A stretch of DNA of 64,000 nt from Pelagihabitans sp963710535 (GCA_963710535.1 CAVQAW010000007.1:124001-188000); one strand, 5' to 3'. Shown: positions 33,424 to 43,211, counted from the stretch's first letter. The notes: generated by a model from the letters alone, not told the origin. A program made the numbers and translations.

Positions 33424-33660
33424 ATGGAATTGCTGCCCAACAAAAAAAGCCTGATCGAATTGGCCCATTACCGCATGCCTTTCGGAAAGTTCAAGGGACG
33501 CTATCTGTTGGATCTGCCCGAACCCTATCTGATCTGGTTCAGGCAAAAAGGATTTCCCCCAGGTAAATTGGGTGATTTATTGCAGTCGATGACCGAAATT
33601 AAGATAAACGGACTTGAGCCTTTGATCCGAAAAATACAAAAAGAATTTCCCGTGCATTAA
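33424..33660 (+). CDS. DUF3820 family small protein
   Basis: This 78-residue protein contains HYRMPFGKFKGRYLLDLPEPYLIWFRQKGFPPGKLG, the DUF3820 signature (FGK[FY]KG then Y-L-x-W). The same motif is the C-terminal tail of the exonuclease at 25462. Probably a nucleic-acid-associated protein; no activity is proved. It is 60 bp before pyrG, with a separate promoter box between them, so it may be an independent transcript. Confidence 0.82.
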   Translation: MELLPNKKSLIELAHYRMPFGKFKGRYLLDLPEPYLIWFRQKGFPPGKLGDLLQSMTEIKINGLEPLIRKIQKEFPVH

Positions 33661-33683
33661 CGCTGATTTCTTCCCGCAATTTG

Positions 33684-33691
33684 TATTTTTG
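33684..33691 (+). promoter_or_regulatory. -7 promoter box of pyrG
   Basis: TATTTTTG matches TAnnTTTG, 29 bases before the ATG at 33721. The surrounding CAATTTGTATTTTTGC is nearly repeated before mnmA. Confidence 0.6.
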
Positions 33692-33720
33692 CTTGCGTTA
33701 CGAATTCAATCGAACGCTTC

Positions 33721-35358
33721 ATGTCTCAGACCAAATATATTTTTGTTACCGGTGGGGTTACCTCCTCATTGGGAAAAGGTATCATTGCGGCCTCCTTGGC
33801 CAAACTTTTACAGGCTCGCGGCTATAAGACTACCATACAAAAATTGGATCCCTATATCAATGTTGACCCCGGAACTTTGAACCCCTATGAGCATGGGGAA
33901 TGCTATGTGACCGATGATGGTGCAGAAACCGATTTGGATTTAGGGCATTATGAGCGTTTTTTGAATGTGAAGACCTCACAGGCCAATAATGTGACTACAG
34001 GCCGCATTTATCAAAGTGTCATCGAAAAGGAACGACGCGGCGAATTTCTGGGCAAGACGGTGCAAGTGGTGCCTCATATTACCAATGAGATCAAAGAACG
34101 GGTACAGCTTTTGGGCAATAGTGGCGAGTACGATATCGTCATTACCGAAATAGGGGGAACAGTGGGCGACATCGAATCATTGCCCTATATCGAGGCGGTA
34201 CGCCAGCTGCTTTGGGAATTGGGCGATAATAATGGCATTGTGATCCACCTCACTTTGGTGCCATACCTTTCCGCCGCAGGCGAACTTAAGACCAAGCCCA
34301 CGCAGCATTCGGTAAAGACCTTGATGGAAAGCGGCATCAAGGCCGATATCTTGGTCTGTAGGACAGAACATGAAATATCCGATGAAATAAAAGACAAATT
34401 GGCGCTTTTCTGTAATGTAAAACGGGAGGCCGTGATTCAATCGATCGATGCTTCCACCATTTACGATGTGCCCATCATGATGCAGGAGGAAGGGTTGGAT
34501 ACCGTCGCGCTGCACAAACTTGCCCTATCTGATGATAAGTTACCCGACCTGGCACAATGGAACGAATTTTTGAACAAACACAAGAATCCAAAACACGAAA
34601 TCACGATTGGATTGATAGGCAAGTATGTAGAATTGCAAGATTCCTACAAATCCATTTTAGAATCTTTTATCCATGCAGGGGCGGTCAACGAGGTGAGGGT
34701 AAAGGTACGATCGATCCATTCGGAGCATATCAACGCCAACAACTTGACCAAAAAAATGACGGGACTCAATGGCATATTGGTGGCGCCCGGATTTGGGGAG
34801 AGGGGCATCGAGGGCAAGATCAAGGCAGTGCAATATGCCAGGGAAAACGGTATTCCTTTTTTGGGGGTCTGCCTGGGCATGCAAATGGCGGTCATCGAAT
34901 ATGCGAGAAACATTCTGGGCCTAAAGGATGCGAATTCCACGGAAATGGATGAAAACACCAAAAATCCCGTGATCGGATTGATGGAAGAACAAAAGAGCAT
35001 CACCAACAAAGGAGGCACCATGCGGTTGGGCGCTTGGGATTGTGAACTAAAAGAAGGTAGCCTGGTACAAAGAATTTATGGGGGGGTGAAGTCGATTTCG
35101 GAAAGACACCGACATCGATATGAATACAACAACCATTATTTGAAACCACTGGAAGCTGCCGGTATGATGGCATCGGGGATCAATACCGCCACAGGACTGG
35201 TGGAAATCGTAGAATTGCCCGATCACCCATGGTTCATAGGGGTACAATACCATCCCGAGTATAAAAGTACGGTGGCCAATCCCCACCCGTTGTTCGTAGG
35301 GTTTATCAAGGCCGCTTTAAAGCATAAAAAGAAACAAACTAATGCCAGTATGGCATAA
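33721..35358 (+). CDS. pyrG: CTP synthase
   Basis: This 545-residue enzyme aminates UTP to CTP with glutamine and ATP in the cytoplasm. The N-terminal synthase domain (about 1-265) shows FVTGGVTSSLGKGIIAASLAKLLQARG, LDPYINVDPGTLNPYEHGE, TEIGGTVGDIESLPYIEAVRQL and DILVCRTEHEIS. The C-terminal class I glutamine amidotransferase domain has LGVCLGMQMAVIEYAR (nucleophile Cys) and the catalytic His-Glu pair in FIGVQYHPEYKS. Length and motifs are standard. It is followed by yidC after 86 bp; the pair is often neighbours in Bacteroidota. Confidence 0.97.
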   Translation: MSQTKYIFVTGGVTSSLGKGIIAASLAKLLQARGYKTTIQKLDPYINVDPGTLNPYEHGECYVTDDGAETDLDLGHYERFLNVKTSQANNVTTGRIYQSVIEKERRGEFLGKTVQVVPHITNEIKERVQLLGNSGEYDIVITEIGGTVGDIESLPYIEAVRQLLWELGDNNGIVIHLTLVPYLSAAGELKTKPTQHSVKTLMESGIKADILVCRTEHEISDEIKDKLALFCNVKREAVIQSIDASTIYDVPIMMQEEGLDTVALHKLALSDDKLPDLAQWNEFLNKHKNPKHEITIGLIGKYVELQDSYKSILESFIHAGAVNEVRVKVRSIHSEHINANNLTKKMTGLNGILVAPGFGERGIEGKIKAVQYARENGIPFLGVCLGMQMAVIEYARNILGLKDANSTEMDENTKNPVIGLMEEQKSITNKGGTMRLGAWDCELKEGSLVQRIYGGVKSISERHRHRYEYNNHYLKPLEAAGMMASGINTATGLVEIVELPDHPWFIGVQYHPEYKSTVANPHPLFVGFIKAALKHKKKQTNASMA

Positions 35359-35444
35359 TCCGCACATTTGGACATATATTTGCCCGTTCTAAATCGATTC
35401 GATTCGAGGCGCACCGCATTTCAAGTAAACTGATTTTAATTTAA

Positions 35445-37298
35445 ATGGAAGAAAAGAAACTCGATATCAATACCATTATCGGCTTTGTGCTCATTTTTGG
35501 CATATTGATATTCATGTTTTACCAGAATAGGCCCACTCCCGAAGAATTGGAGGCCCAAAAGGCAAAACAGGAACAAGTGACCGAGGAACAGGAGACGGAA
35601 GACGCACAAACCCCCGTGCTAGCCGAACCCGTTAAAATAAACCTGCAAGATTCCACTGCGGTGGCCGATTATAAGGGCACCATCGGCGCTTTTGGTTATA
35701 CGAACCCCACCGACGGCAACACCATCCTGGAGAACGATTTGGTGTTTCTGAATATCAGCAATAAAGGCGGCCAGATTGTTGAGGCTACCATGAAGCAGTT
35801 CAAGACCTATGATTCCATTCCGGTATATCTTGTAAAGGACGGAAACGCTTCTTTCGGGCTGAATTTCACAACATCGGACAACCGGGTGTTGCATACGGCC
35901 GACTTGTTTTTTGAGCCATCCCTTGGGAAAAACGGAGAAAACACCGTACTCTCGATGAAGGCCAAAGTAGCTCCTGAAAAATACCTCGAATTTCGTTACG
36001 AGATGAAACCAGATGATTATCTGGTCGATTTCACAATACGCTCCCAAGGTCTCAATGGTATTTTCAACGCCAGCCAGCCCATTACCCTCGATTGGAAAAT
36101 GAAGGCCATCAGGCATTCAAAAAGTGTTCAATATGAAAATCGGTATACCCGATTGACCTATAGCCATGAAGACGAAAAGATCAGTAAACTTTCAGAGAGC
36201 AGCGATGACGAAGAAATCGAACAGGATGTGAAGTGGGTGTCATACAGACAGCATTTTTTCAGCGCCATCTTGGCCACCGAAGCGAACTTTGAAAATGCCA
36301 ATTTGGTTTCCAAGAACTTGGTCGAGGATGATAGCAAAACCGCCGGCTTTACCAAAGAATATGCCGCGGTGCTCCCCATGCAAGTGGAAGGGGGCGAGCT
36401 TTCCAAAAATATGCACTGGTATTACGGTCCTACCGATGTAAAGGTCCTTGCGCAGTACAAGCAATTGGGATTGGAAGACTCCATTCCCTTTGGTTGGGGA
36501 ATTTTCGGATGGATCAACCGCTATATCTTTACCCCTTTCTACACTTTTCTCAGTTCATTTTTGCCCTATGGCATTGCCATAGTGGTGATGACCATCCTGG
36601 TGAGGTTGGTGATGTCTCCGGCAACCTACAAGTCTTATCTATCACAGGCCAAGATGAAGGTGTTGAAGCCGGAAATCACCGAACTGGGCGAGAAGTACAA
36701 AGATAACGCCATGAAGAAGCAGCAAGAAACCATGAAGCTTTACAATAAGGCCGGGGTGAGTCCCATGAGCGGCTGTATCCCTGCGGTGTTGCAAATGCCC
36801 ATTTTTTATGCCCTTTTCATGTTTTTCCCTACTTCCTTTGCCTTGAGACAGAAATCGTTCCTATGGGCAGACGACCTTTCATCATATGATACGATAGCAC
36901 AGTTGCCATTCAGCATCCCATTTTATGGAGACCATGTGAGCCTTTTTCCCATCTTGGCCTCGATCGCCATTTTCTTTTATATGATGATGACCACCGGTCA
37001 AAACATGCCTACCCAACCAGGCATGCCCAATATGAAGTTCATCATGTATTTGATGCCTGTGATGATGTTGTTCTTCTTCAACAACTACGCCAGTGGTTTG
37101 AGCCTTTATTATTTTGTTTCGAACTTGATTACGATAGGCATTATGTTGGTCATTAAGAATTTCATTCTCGACGATGAAAAAATTCATGCCCAAATACAGG
37201 AAAACAAGGCAAAACCCAAGAAAGAGAACAAGTTTCAGCGGAAAATGCGCGAAATGATGGAACAGGCCGAAGAACAGAAGAAGGTGGGGCGCCGATAG
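35445..37298 (+). CDS. yidC: Membrane protein insertase YidC
   Basis: This 617-residue inner-membrane insertase/foldase has a first helix (about 7-27: IIGFVLIFGILIFMF), a Glu/Gln-rich linker, the large periplasmic domain (about 70-335) and the conserved C-terminal five-helix core. The core has FTPFYTFLSSFLPYGIAIVVMTILVRLVMSPATYKSYLSQAKMKVLKPEI, SGCIPAVLQMPIFYALFMFFPTSF and QPGMPNMKFIMYLMPVMMLFFFNNYASGLSLYYFVSNL. The tail is basic (KKENKFQRKMREMMEQ). Normal length for Bacteroidota. A terminator follows. Confidence 0.96.
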   Translation: MEEKKLDINTIIGFVLIFGILIFMFYQNRPTPEELEAQKAKQEQVTEEQETEDAQTPVLAEPVKINLQDSTAVADYKGTIGAFGYTNPTDGNTILENDLVFLNISNKGGQIVEATMKQFKTYDSIPVYLVKDGNASFGLNFTTSDNRVLHTADLFFEPSLGKNGENTVLSMKAKVAPEKYLEFRYEMKPDDYLVDFTIRSQGLNGIFNASQPITLDWKMKAIRHSKSVQYENRYTRLTYSHEDEKISKLSESSDDEEIEQDVKWVSYRQHFFSAILATEANFENANLVSKNLVEDDSKTAGFTKEYAAVLPMQVEGGELSKNMHWYYGPTDVKVLAQYKQLGLEDSIPFGWGIFGWINRYIFTPFYTFLSSFLPYGIAIVVMTILVRLVMSPATYKSYLSQAKMKVLKPEITELGEKYKDNAMKKQQETMKLYNKAGVSPMSGCIPAVLQMPIFYALFMFFPTSFALRQKSFLWADDLSSYDTIAQLPFSIPFYGDHVSLFPILASIAIFFYMMMTTGQNMPTQPGMPNMKFIMYLMPVMMLFFFNNYASGLSLYYFVSNLITIGIMLVIKNFILDDEKIHAQIQENKAKPKKENKFQRKMREMMEQAEEQKKVGRR

Positions 37299-37323
37299 AA
37301 AAAGTATTGCAGATCAATCATCT

Positions 37324-37355
37324 AAAGTGCAGAAATCGCTATCTGCACTTTTTTC
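37324..37355 (+). terminator. Terminator after yidC
   Basis: AAAGTGCAGA pairs perfectly with TCTGCACTTT and ends in T6, 26 bp past the stop codon. Confidence 0.88.
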
Positions 37356-37500
37356 ATTTGGGGGAGGCCCGAACAGGGTTACTTCAACGATTTTCTTTCT
37401 GGGAACATGCTAAACGGCCCATTGTTTCGTTTTTATTCCTGCGATTAAACCTTTTTATAATAATGCAATCATAAGTACGATAACCAAAAAAATTGTAAAA

Positions 37501-38049
37501 ATGAAAAACTTCAAATATGTGATCGGTTTGCTTTTGGTTTTTTTCTTATTTCCAAACCAGGAGGCAGAAGCACAGGTGGTTCGTTCCCGTAGAGCGAAGG
37601 TCACCAAAATACAAAGCGTCAAAAGAAAGGTACGAAGGCACAACCGGAGGGTGGCGCGCAGGACGTTAAGGCGTCTCCCTGAAGGTACGGTTGCCGTGGT
37701 GCATCGCAATGTATCTTACTACCCGGTGGGCGGGATGTTCTTTATTGCACGAAAGGGCATTTATGCCAGGGCGTTCCCCCCGAGGGGCTTTCGTCTTAGG
37801 GTACTGCCCAGGACGGCCATACGACTTGCCGTACGGGGCACCTATTTTATGTATGCCGAAGGGGTTTTCTATCAACAGGTAGGGGAGGAATACGAAGTTG
37901 TGCCGGTACCAATCGGAGCCGTGGTCAAAGAACTGCCAGAAGATGCGGAGGAAATCGATTTCGATGGGATTTCGGCCTTCGAATTGAACGATGCGGTTTA
38001 CAAGGCCATGGAAGACGGCTATGAGGTCATCGATGTACTTGAGGAATAG
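37501..38049 (+). CDS. DUF6515-like secreted basic protein
   Basis: This 182-residue exported protein has a signal peptide cleaved near AEAQV. A strikingly basic region follows (about 27-60: RSRRAKVTKIQSVKRKVRRHNRRVARRTLRRLPEG). A beta-rich domain (about 62-150) has RNVSYYPVGGMFFIARKGIYARAFPPRGFRLRVLPRTA and GTYFMYAEGVFYQQVGEEYEVVPVPIGAVV, and the tail is acidic. The Y-x-G-x-F/Y patterns resemble DUF6515/SH3-like cell-envelope proteins. Function unknown; the basic patch may bind polyanions such as LPS or nucleic acid. It stands alone with a terminator. Confidence 0.75.
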   Translation: MKNFKYVIGLLLVFFLFPNQEAEAQVVRSRRAKVTKIQSVKRKVRRHNRRVARRTLRRLPEGTVAVVHRNVSYYPVGGMFFIARKGIYARAFPPRGFRLRVLPRTAIRLAVRGTYFMYAEGVFYQQVGEEYEVVPVPIGAVVKELPEDAEEIDFDGISAFELNDAVYKAMEDGYEVIDVLEE

Positions 38050-38078
38050 GCCGATTCCTTTCCCAAGGCAACATAAAC

Positions 38079-38109
38079 AAAAAACCCGGATCGAAAGATC
38101 TGGGTTTTT
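38079..38109 (+). terminator. Terminator after the DUF6515-like gene
   Basis: AAAAACCC-G-GATC and GATC-T-GGGTTTTT pair around a GAAA loop and end in T5, 30 bp past the stop. Confidence 0.85.
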
Positions 38110-38333
38110 GCATTTATCGGGTTGGTTTGGTAAGATTTGGGACTGTGAAAATGGCATTTATTTTCCAGGTGATAAAAAGGAAGTTGTAAAGCGGCCCGAA
38201 TTGTATGTTAAAGCCACCTCATTTGTGGTTTGCGTGCCTGGAAATGCTATAGAATTAAAAAACTTCCGAGTTTCGGGTTATCGAAACAAGGAAGCTTTTT
38301 TAACAACCAATTAATCAACCAACAAACAATTTT

Positions 38334-40382
38334 TTAATGACTTGGGGGTGCCAAGGCGTCCAAGACTTCCTGAGGCAACAATACTTTGTCGATCACATGT
38401 ACAATTCCGTTGCTGGCCACTTGATCTGCCAATACCACATTGGCATCAACGCCAGATTTATCCCGGATTGCCACACCATGACTGGTTAGGGCGAACAATG
38501 ATTCACCTTGCACGGTAACCAACTCTTGGTGGTCGGACAGTTCGGTTGAGGCCACAGCTGCTCCCGATACCACGTGATAGGTCAATACCTTGGCCAACAA
38601 TTGTTTTTCGGCAGGGGTATCGAAATCGGAAAGACTATTATAATCGTCGCCCAATGCGTCCAACAGGTCGGCGAAAGCGGCATTGGTGGGTGCAAATACT
38701 GTAAAAGTACCACCACTAAGCACATCGACCAAACCGGCGTCTGCCTGGATCAAGGCATCCACCAAAAGGCTCAAATCGGGAACGGACTGTGCCAATTCAA
38801 CGATGTTGGGGGTAGGAGGGCTCAATAGGTCAAGAACTTCTTGAGGCAATAAAACCTTATTGATCACGTGCACCACGCCATTGCTGGCAAGTACATCGGC
38901 TAGAACCACGGTAGCATTTTCGCCGGTAGCGTCAAGGACATGAACGGCGCCGTTTTTAATGCTGATGGTGACGTTTTCGCCCTGAAGGGTAGGAATCTCT
39001 TGGCCATCGAATAAATCTGTTGATTTAGCGGCGACATCGCCTACTACGTGATAGGTCAATACTTTTACCAACAATTCCTTTTCTGCAGGGGTGTCGAAAT
39101 CGGCAAGGCTGTTGTAGTCATCTCCCAAGGCATCCAACAAGGCCACAAAGGCTTCATTGGTCGGAGCGAAAACGGTATAGGTTCCAGCTGCGGAAAGCAC
39201 TTCCACCAAGCCTGCATCAGCTTGTTGAAGAGCGCCTACCAATAAACTCAGGTCATCGGTTTCTACCGCTATATCAACAATCGATTTAAGGCTCAAGGAG
39301 GCTACAAAATCCAAAGCTGCCTGTGGCAACAACACTTTATCTATGGTATGGGCCACCCCATTGGAAGCCATGATGTCTGTACCAGTGATATTGGCATTGA
39401 CCCCGGAGGCATCCCCGATGACGAAGGTATCACCTGAAGCGATTACCGAAATGGAGTTACCGGCGAATGCGGTTCCAACTTCTCCTTCGGCCAAATCGGC
39501 GGCTTTAACGGTGGCGTTTGGAATCACATGAAAGAGCAAAATTTCTTTAAGCAACATCAATTCAGCCTCTGTATCGAAATCATCCAATCCGTTATAGTCA
39601 TCACCAAGGATATCCAACAGGGCCACAAAGGCGTCATTGGTCGGTGCGAAGACGGTAAACGGACCTTCACTGGCAAGGGTCTCGGCCAAACCAGCTTTGA
39701 TTACGGCATCCTTTAGAATGGATAGTGGCTCAGTTGCCACGACCACGTCTACCAACGTGCCGGGGCCTGTCATGGCTCCGCCACTAAGGGCGTCCAATAC
39801 TTCCTGGGGCAACAATACTTTGTCGATCACATGCACAATTCCATTGTTTGGTGCAATGTCCGCAATCAATACATCGGCAGCCTCAACAGATTCGGCCTGT
39901 TTGTCCTTGATAGATATAATGTTGACATCCCCTTCAGTCCTAATACCCACGGTTACCGATTCGCCCTGTAAGGTAGGAACCTCTTGGCCATCGCTGAGTG
40001 CTGAAGAAACTGCAGCAATACCTGGAACCACATGATAAGTAAGAATCTTTGCCAAGAGGGCTTTCTCTTCCGTTGTGTCAAAATCATCCAATGAGTCATA
40101 GCCATCAAGGCCGGCGAGTAACGCTGCAAAGGCTTCATTGGTAGGTGCAAAAACGGTGTAAGTTTCAGTTTCGTCGCTCAGGGCGGCAACCAAACCTGCA
40201 TCGGCTTGTACCAAAGCTGCGACCAGGGAACTGAGTGCATCAGTATCCTGAGCGGTTTCTACAATGTTCATGCCGACTCTGTCGGCAAGCAAATTGTCTT
40301 CATCGTTTTTCTCGCAAGAGAAGGCGAAGAGGGCGGCCGCGGCCATCACAGCGAGACCTTTAAAGTTAAAGTTTCTTTTCAT
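38334..40382 (-). CDS. Lipoprotein with four fasciclin (FAS1) domains
   Basis: This 682-residue surface or periplasmic adhesion-type lipoprotein has a signal peptide ending at Cys23 (LFAFSCEKND). It carries four FAS1 domains at about 36-203, 205-365, 366-522 and 525-680. Each has the H1 motif T(V)FAPTNxAF and the H2 motif SNG(I/V)xHxIxKVLLPQ. Domains 1, 3 and 4 also have YHVV. Domains 3 and 4 are so alike (DALGDDYNSLxDFDTPAEK, LAKVLTYHVV) that recent internal duplication is likely. A second FAS1 gene (40755) lies behind it in the same direction. Confidence 0.92.
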   Translation of the reverse strand: MKRNFNFKGLAVMAAAALFAFSCEKNDEDNLLADRVGMNIVETAQDTDALSSLVAALVQADAGLVAALSDETETYTVFAPTNEAFAALLAGLDGYDSLDDFDTTEEKALLAKILTYHVVPGIAAVSSALSDGQEVPTLQGESVTVGIRTEGDVNIISIKDKQAESVEAADVLIADIAPNNGIVHVIDKVLLPQEVLDALSGGAMTGPGTLVDVVVATEPLSILKDAVIKAGLAETLASEGPFTVFAPTNDAFVALLDILGDDYNGLDDFDTEAELMLLKEILLFHVIPNATVKAADLAEGEVGTAFAGNSISVIASGDTFVIGDASGVNANITGTDIMASNGVAHTIDKVLLPQAALDFVASLSLKSIVDIAVETDDLSLLVGALQQADAGLVEVLSAAGTYTVFAPTNEAFVALLDALGDDYNSLADFDTPAEKELLVKVLTYHVVGDVAAKSTDLFDGQEIPTLQGENVTISIKNGAVHVLDATGENATVVLADVLASNGVVHVINKVLLPQEVLDLLSPPTPNIVELAQSVPDLSLLVDALIQADAGLVDVLSGGTFTVFAPTNAAFADLLDALGDDYNSLSDFDTPAEKQLLAKVLTYHVVSGAAVASTELSDHQELVTVQGESLFALTSHGVAIRDKSGVDANVVLADQVASNGIVHVIDKVLLPQEVLDALAPPSH

Positions 40383-40754
40383 AATGAGTGTTTTAGTAGT
40401 ATTAATTGTTTAATAATTTATCAAAAAATATAAACTCAAATTTTTAAATGAAACCGTTTCACTGGCCTTTCGATTAGCGCTAAAATTCAAAAAATCATTA
40501 AAAAGATTCATTTTTATTATTGATTATAAGAAAATATGAGTTTTATATTTCTCTTTCAACAAAGATTGTCAATTTTTAAAATGGTTGCTTCTGTTTATAC
40601 ATATTTGACAAAAGTTTAACAAAATGAGAAATGATAGGCAATGAGCCTCAGGGTGCGGTTCATCGATCATACCCCGCCGATCTTGCTAAAAAAAAAGGAC
40701 CGCCAATTTTGGCGGTCCTTTCAATCTGGGACGTTTATATTAAATTTTTAACAA
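40383..40754. other. AT-rich region between the two FAS1 lipoprotein genes
   Basis: These 372 bp have no credible gene. They hold the terminator of the upstream minus-strand gene (40688-40721) and a very AT-rich promoter region of the 38334 gene. No clear TAnnTTTG was found; an approximate CAAANNNTA occurs on the plus strand near 40420. Confidence 0.55.
40688..40721 (-). terminator. Terminator after the second FAS1 gene (minus strand)
   Basis: AAAGGACCGCC pairs with GGCGGTCCTTT. On the minus strand a long T run follows the stem. Confidence 0.88.
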
Positions 40755-41750
40755 TCAGTTCCCCGTATCCGGAAGCAAAACCTGATCGGCCAATACATGG
40801 ATTACCCCGTTTGATGCCTGGATATTGACAAATACCACGAGGGCTCCCGTATTGCCGGAGCCGTCCGTAAGTTCAAGATTTCCGTTCACCGTGTTGAAGG
40901 TAATGTCATCCCCTTCGAGGGTGGTTGCCGTTTCTCCTGAACTGATGTCGACGGAACGAATGTTGCCGGCCAAGACATGATGTGCGATGACAGAAGCCAA
41001 TAGGTCTTCATCGATATCCCCGACCGAATTCCAGGCTGTATTGGTCGCCAACAAATTATCAAAGGCCAGATTGGTCGGCGCAAAAACAGTGAATGGTCCG
41101 CCATCCTTCACCCCTTCTGGAATGTCGGATATTGGGGTGATGATGTCCAATGCTGTTTTTAGATCTTCAAAATTGTCATCCACCGATATAAAGGTATCCA
41201 AGGTGGGTATGGGTATTACGGCATCCACGATATGGATGATACCGTTGGCGGCCAAGACATCTCCATCGATCACTTCTGAAACGCCATTAAAAAATATATC
41301 GTTGGTGGCATCGAAATACAAAACCACCTTGGTTCCCGTTGTTGGTCCTTCGGCCAATGTTTCCAAATAATTCTTTTGGAGATTGGACAGGAAAGAACTG
41401 TCGACCTGTCCCAGGACCACATGGTTCAACAAAATTTGTTTAAGGGTTTCCACAGGAACGGCTTCCAGGTTGGCGAAGCCCTGCTGCGACAAAAAGTTGC
41501 TGAAGGCGGCATCGTTCGGGGCCAATACGGTAAGTCCGCCCGTTGTTTGGAGCGTAGCGGTTAAATTGGCCCGCTCCAAGGCCGCCACAAAACTGGAAAG
41601 TTGCCCAATATTGGTGGCCACTTCCACAATGTTGCTTTCAGGCCTGTTTATGGTATTTCCGTCATCCAAATTACAGGAAACCAGGGAACTCATCAGAAAA
41701 AATACAATTGCAGGGCGCATAAAACCAAAACGATTGATCATAGTTTTCAT
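40755..41750 (-). CDS. Lipoprotein with two fasciclin (FAS1) domains
   Basis: This 331-residue lipoprotein (FLMSSLVSCNLDDG, lipidated Cys) has two FAS1 domains. The first (about 40-185) has SFVAALERANLTATLQTTGGLTVLAPNDAAFSNFLSQ and NGIIHIVDAVIPIP. The second (about 188-330) has GGPFTVFAPTNLAFDNLLATNTAWN, IAHHVLAGNIRS and ASNGVIHVLADQVLLP. It differs enough from the four-domain protein to be a separate lineage. It is terminated independently. FAS1 proteins in bacteria are usually linked to adhesion or polymer binding; no ligand is known here. Confidence 0.92.
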   Translation of the reverse strand: MKTMINRFGFMRPAIVFFLMSSLVSCNLDDGNTINRPESNIVEVATNIGQLSSFVAALERANLTATLQTTGGLTVLAPNDAAFSNFLSQQGFANLEAVPVETLKQILLNHVVLGQVDSSFLSNLQKNYLETLAEGPTTGTKVVLYFDATNDIFFNGVSEVIDGDVLAANGIIHIVDAVIPIPTLDTFISVDDNFEDLKTALDIITPISDIPEGVKDGGPFTVFAPTNLAFDNLLATNTAWNSVGDIDEDLLASVIAHHVLAGNIRSVDISSGETATTLEGDDITFNTVNGNLELTDGSGNTGALVVFVNIQASNGVIHVLADQVLLPDTGN

Positions 41751-41993
41751 GTTTTTAATTTTTATATAAAGTTGCGATAAAATCTTTTGAAAATTCTCGG
41801 TTGTGGGGTTTTTAAGAAAATTTTAAAAAAATACCATGATTTTCCTTTTGCACCCGGTTTCAAAATAATACGGCAGCAACCATGCTATAGATAACAAAAA
41901 ACGGCAATGGTTGCTTTTTGGGGCGAATTCCTTTTAAAAATAAATACGGCAGCACCGATTTTTGTTCAAACGGGAGTTGATGCGCAAAATTTG

Positions 41994-42001
41994 TATTTTT
42001 G
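41994..42001 (+). promoter_or_regulatory. -7 promoter box of mnmA
   Basis: TATTTTTG, 16 bases before the ATG at 42018. It sits inside the longer reading that would start at 41907, so that start is rejected. Confidence 0.6.
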
Positions 42002-42017
42002 CACTTTACGCTATGAC

Positions 42018-43211
42018 ATGGGAAACAAAGTGGTGGTTGGCCTTTCAGGTGGAGTTGACTCCAGTGTGGCGGCCTATTTGCTGAAAGAACAAGGATATGA
42101 GGTCATCGGACTTTTCATGAAGAATTGGCACGACGATTCCGTGACTATTTCGGAGGAATGCCCATGGTTGGAAGATAGCAATGATGCCCTTATCGTGGCC
42201 GATAAGCTGGGCATCCCGTTTCAGACCATAGATTTGAGCGTACAGTACAAAGAGCGTATCGTAGATTACATGTTCAGGGAATATGAGTTGGGCCGAACGC
42301 CCAATCCGGATGTGCTGTGCAATCGTGAGATCAAGTTTGACGTTTTTCTGAAAATTGCAATGCAATTGGGTGCCGATTATGTGGCGACCGGCCATTATTG
42401 CAGAAAAGGGGAAGTAACCCTTGCCGATGGAAGTGTTTCCTATCAATTGCTTTCGGGTCTGGATCAAAACAAGGACCAGTCGTATTTCCTATGCCAACTC
42501 TCCCAAGAACAGCTGGCCAAGACCCTTTTTCCCATCGGAGAATTGACAAAGCCCGAAGTGAGGCAAATCGCTGCCAACAATAAATTACTGACCGCTGAGA
42601 AAAAAGATTCTCAGGGCCTTTGTTTTATCGGCAAGGTTCGCCTGCCCGAATTTCTTCAGCAAAAATTGAAGCCGAAAAAAGGGGTCATCGTTGAGGTGCC
42701 TTCCAACCTGCCACAATTGCACCCTACCGCCCCGAGATTCGCCAACAAGCTCGAAGAGCTCGAATTTTTTTCAACCAAACCTTCCTACCATCCGGAAGAT
42801 GGAAAAGTGGTGGGACAACACCAAGGCGCGCACTATTTTACCAAAGGACAACGCAAAGGCTTGGATGTAGGCGGTACCAAAGAACCCTTGTTCGTCATTG
42901 ATACCGATGTAGATCGTAACGTAATCTACACCGGCCAGGGCAAATCACATCCGGGACTATATAGAAGGACCTTGTTCATAAAAAATGAGGAACTGCATTG
43001 GGTTCGCCCCGAGCTGGCCTTGCCCTTGGATGGATCCATGCAGGTGATGGCGCGTATCCGCTACAGGCAACCTTTGGCGAAGGCCACTCTATTCAAGGTA
43101 GACGGGGGATTGTATGTGGATTTTGAGGAAATGCAGTCGGCCATTACGGAAGGACAGTTCGTGGCCTGGTATTCCGGAGACGAATTGTTGGGTTCGGGGG
43201 TGATTTCTTGA
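42018..43211 (+). CDS. mnmA: tRNA-specific 2-thiouridylase MnmA
   Basis: This 397-residue enzyme installs the 2-thio group of the wobble uridine (U34) of Lys, Glu and Gln tRNAs. It has a PP-loop ATP site VVGLSGGVDSSVAAYLL near the N-terminus. The first catalytic Cys is in NPDVLCNREIKF and the partner Cys in DSQGLCFIGKV. The central domain (RGAHYFTKGQRKGLD-like: GQHQGAHYFTKGQRKGLDVGG) and the C-terminal beta barrel are complete. The start at 42018 follows from the promoter box and from the conserved N-terminus. Confidence 0.96.
   Translation: MGNKVVVGLSGGVDSSVAAYLLKEQGYEVIGLFMKNWHDDSVTISEECPWLEDSNDALIVADKLGIPFQTIDLSVQYKERIVDYMFREYELGRTPNPDVLCNREIKFDVFLKIAMQLGADYVATGHYCRKGEVTLADGSVSYQLLSGLDQNKDQSYFLCQLSQEQLAKTLFPIGELTKPEVRQIAANNKLLTAEKKDSQGLCFIGKVRLPEFLQQKLKPKKGVIVEVPSNLPQLHPTAPRFANKLEELEFFSTKPSYHPEDGKVVGQHQGAHYFTKGQRKGLDVGGTKEPLFVIDTDVDRNVIYTGQGKSHPGLYRRTLFIKNEELHWVRPELALPLDGSMQVMARIRYRQPLAKATLFKVDGGLYVDFEEMQSAITEGQFVAWYSGDELLGSGVIS

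Noticed and set aside
41907..42017. N-terminal extension of MnmA
   Set aside because: The promoter box at 41994 lies inside the extension, and the conserved MnmA start is at 42018.
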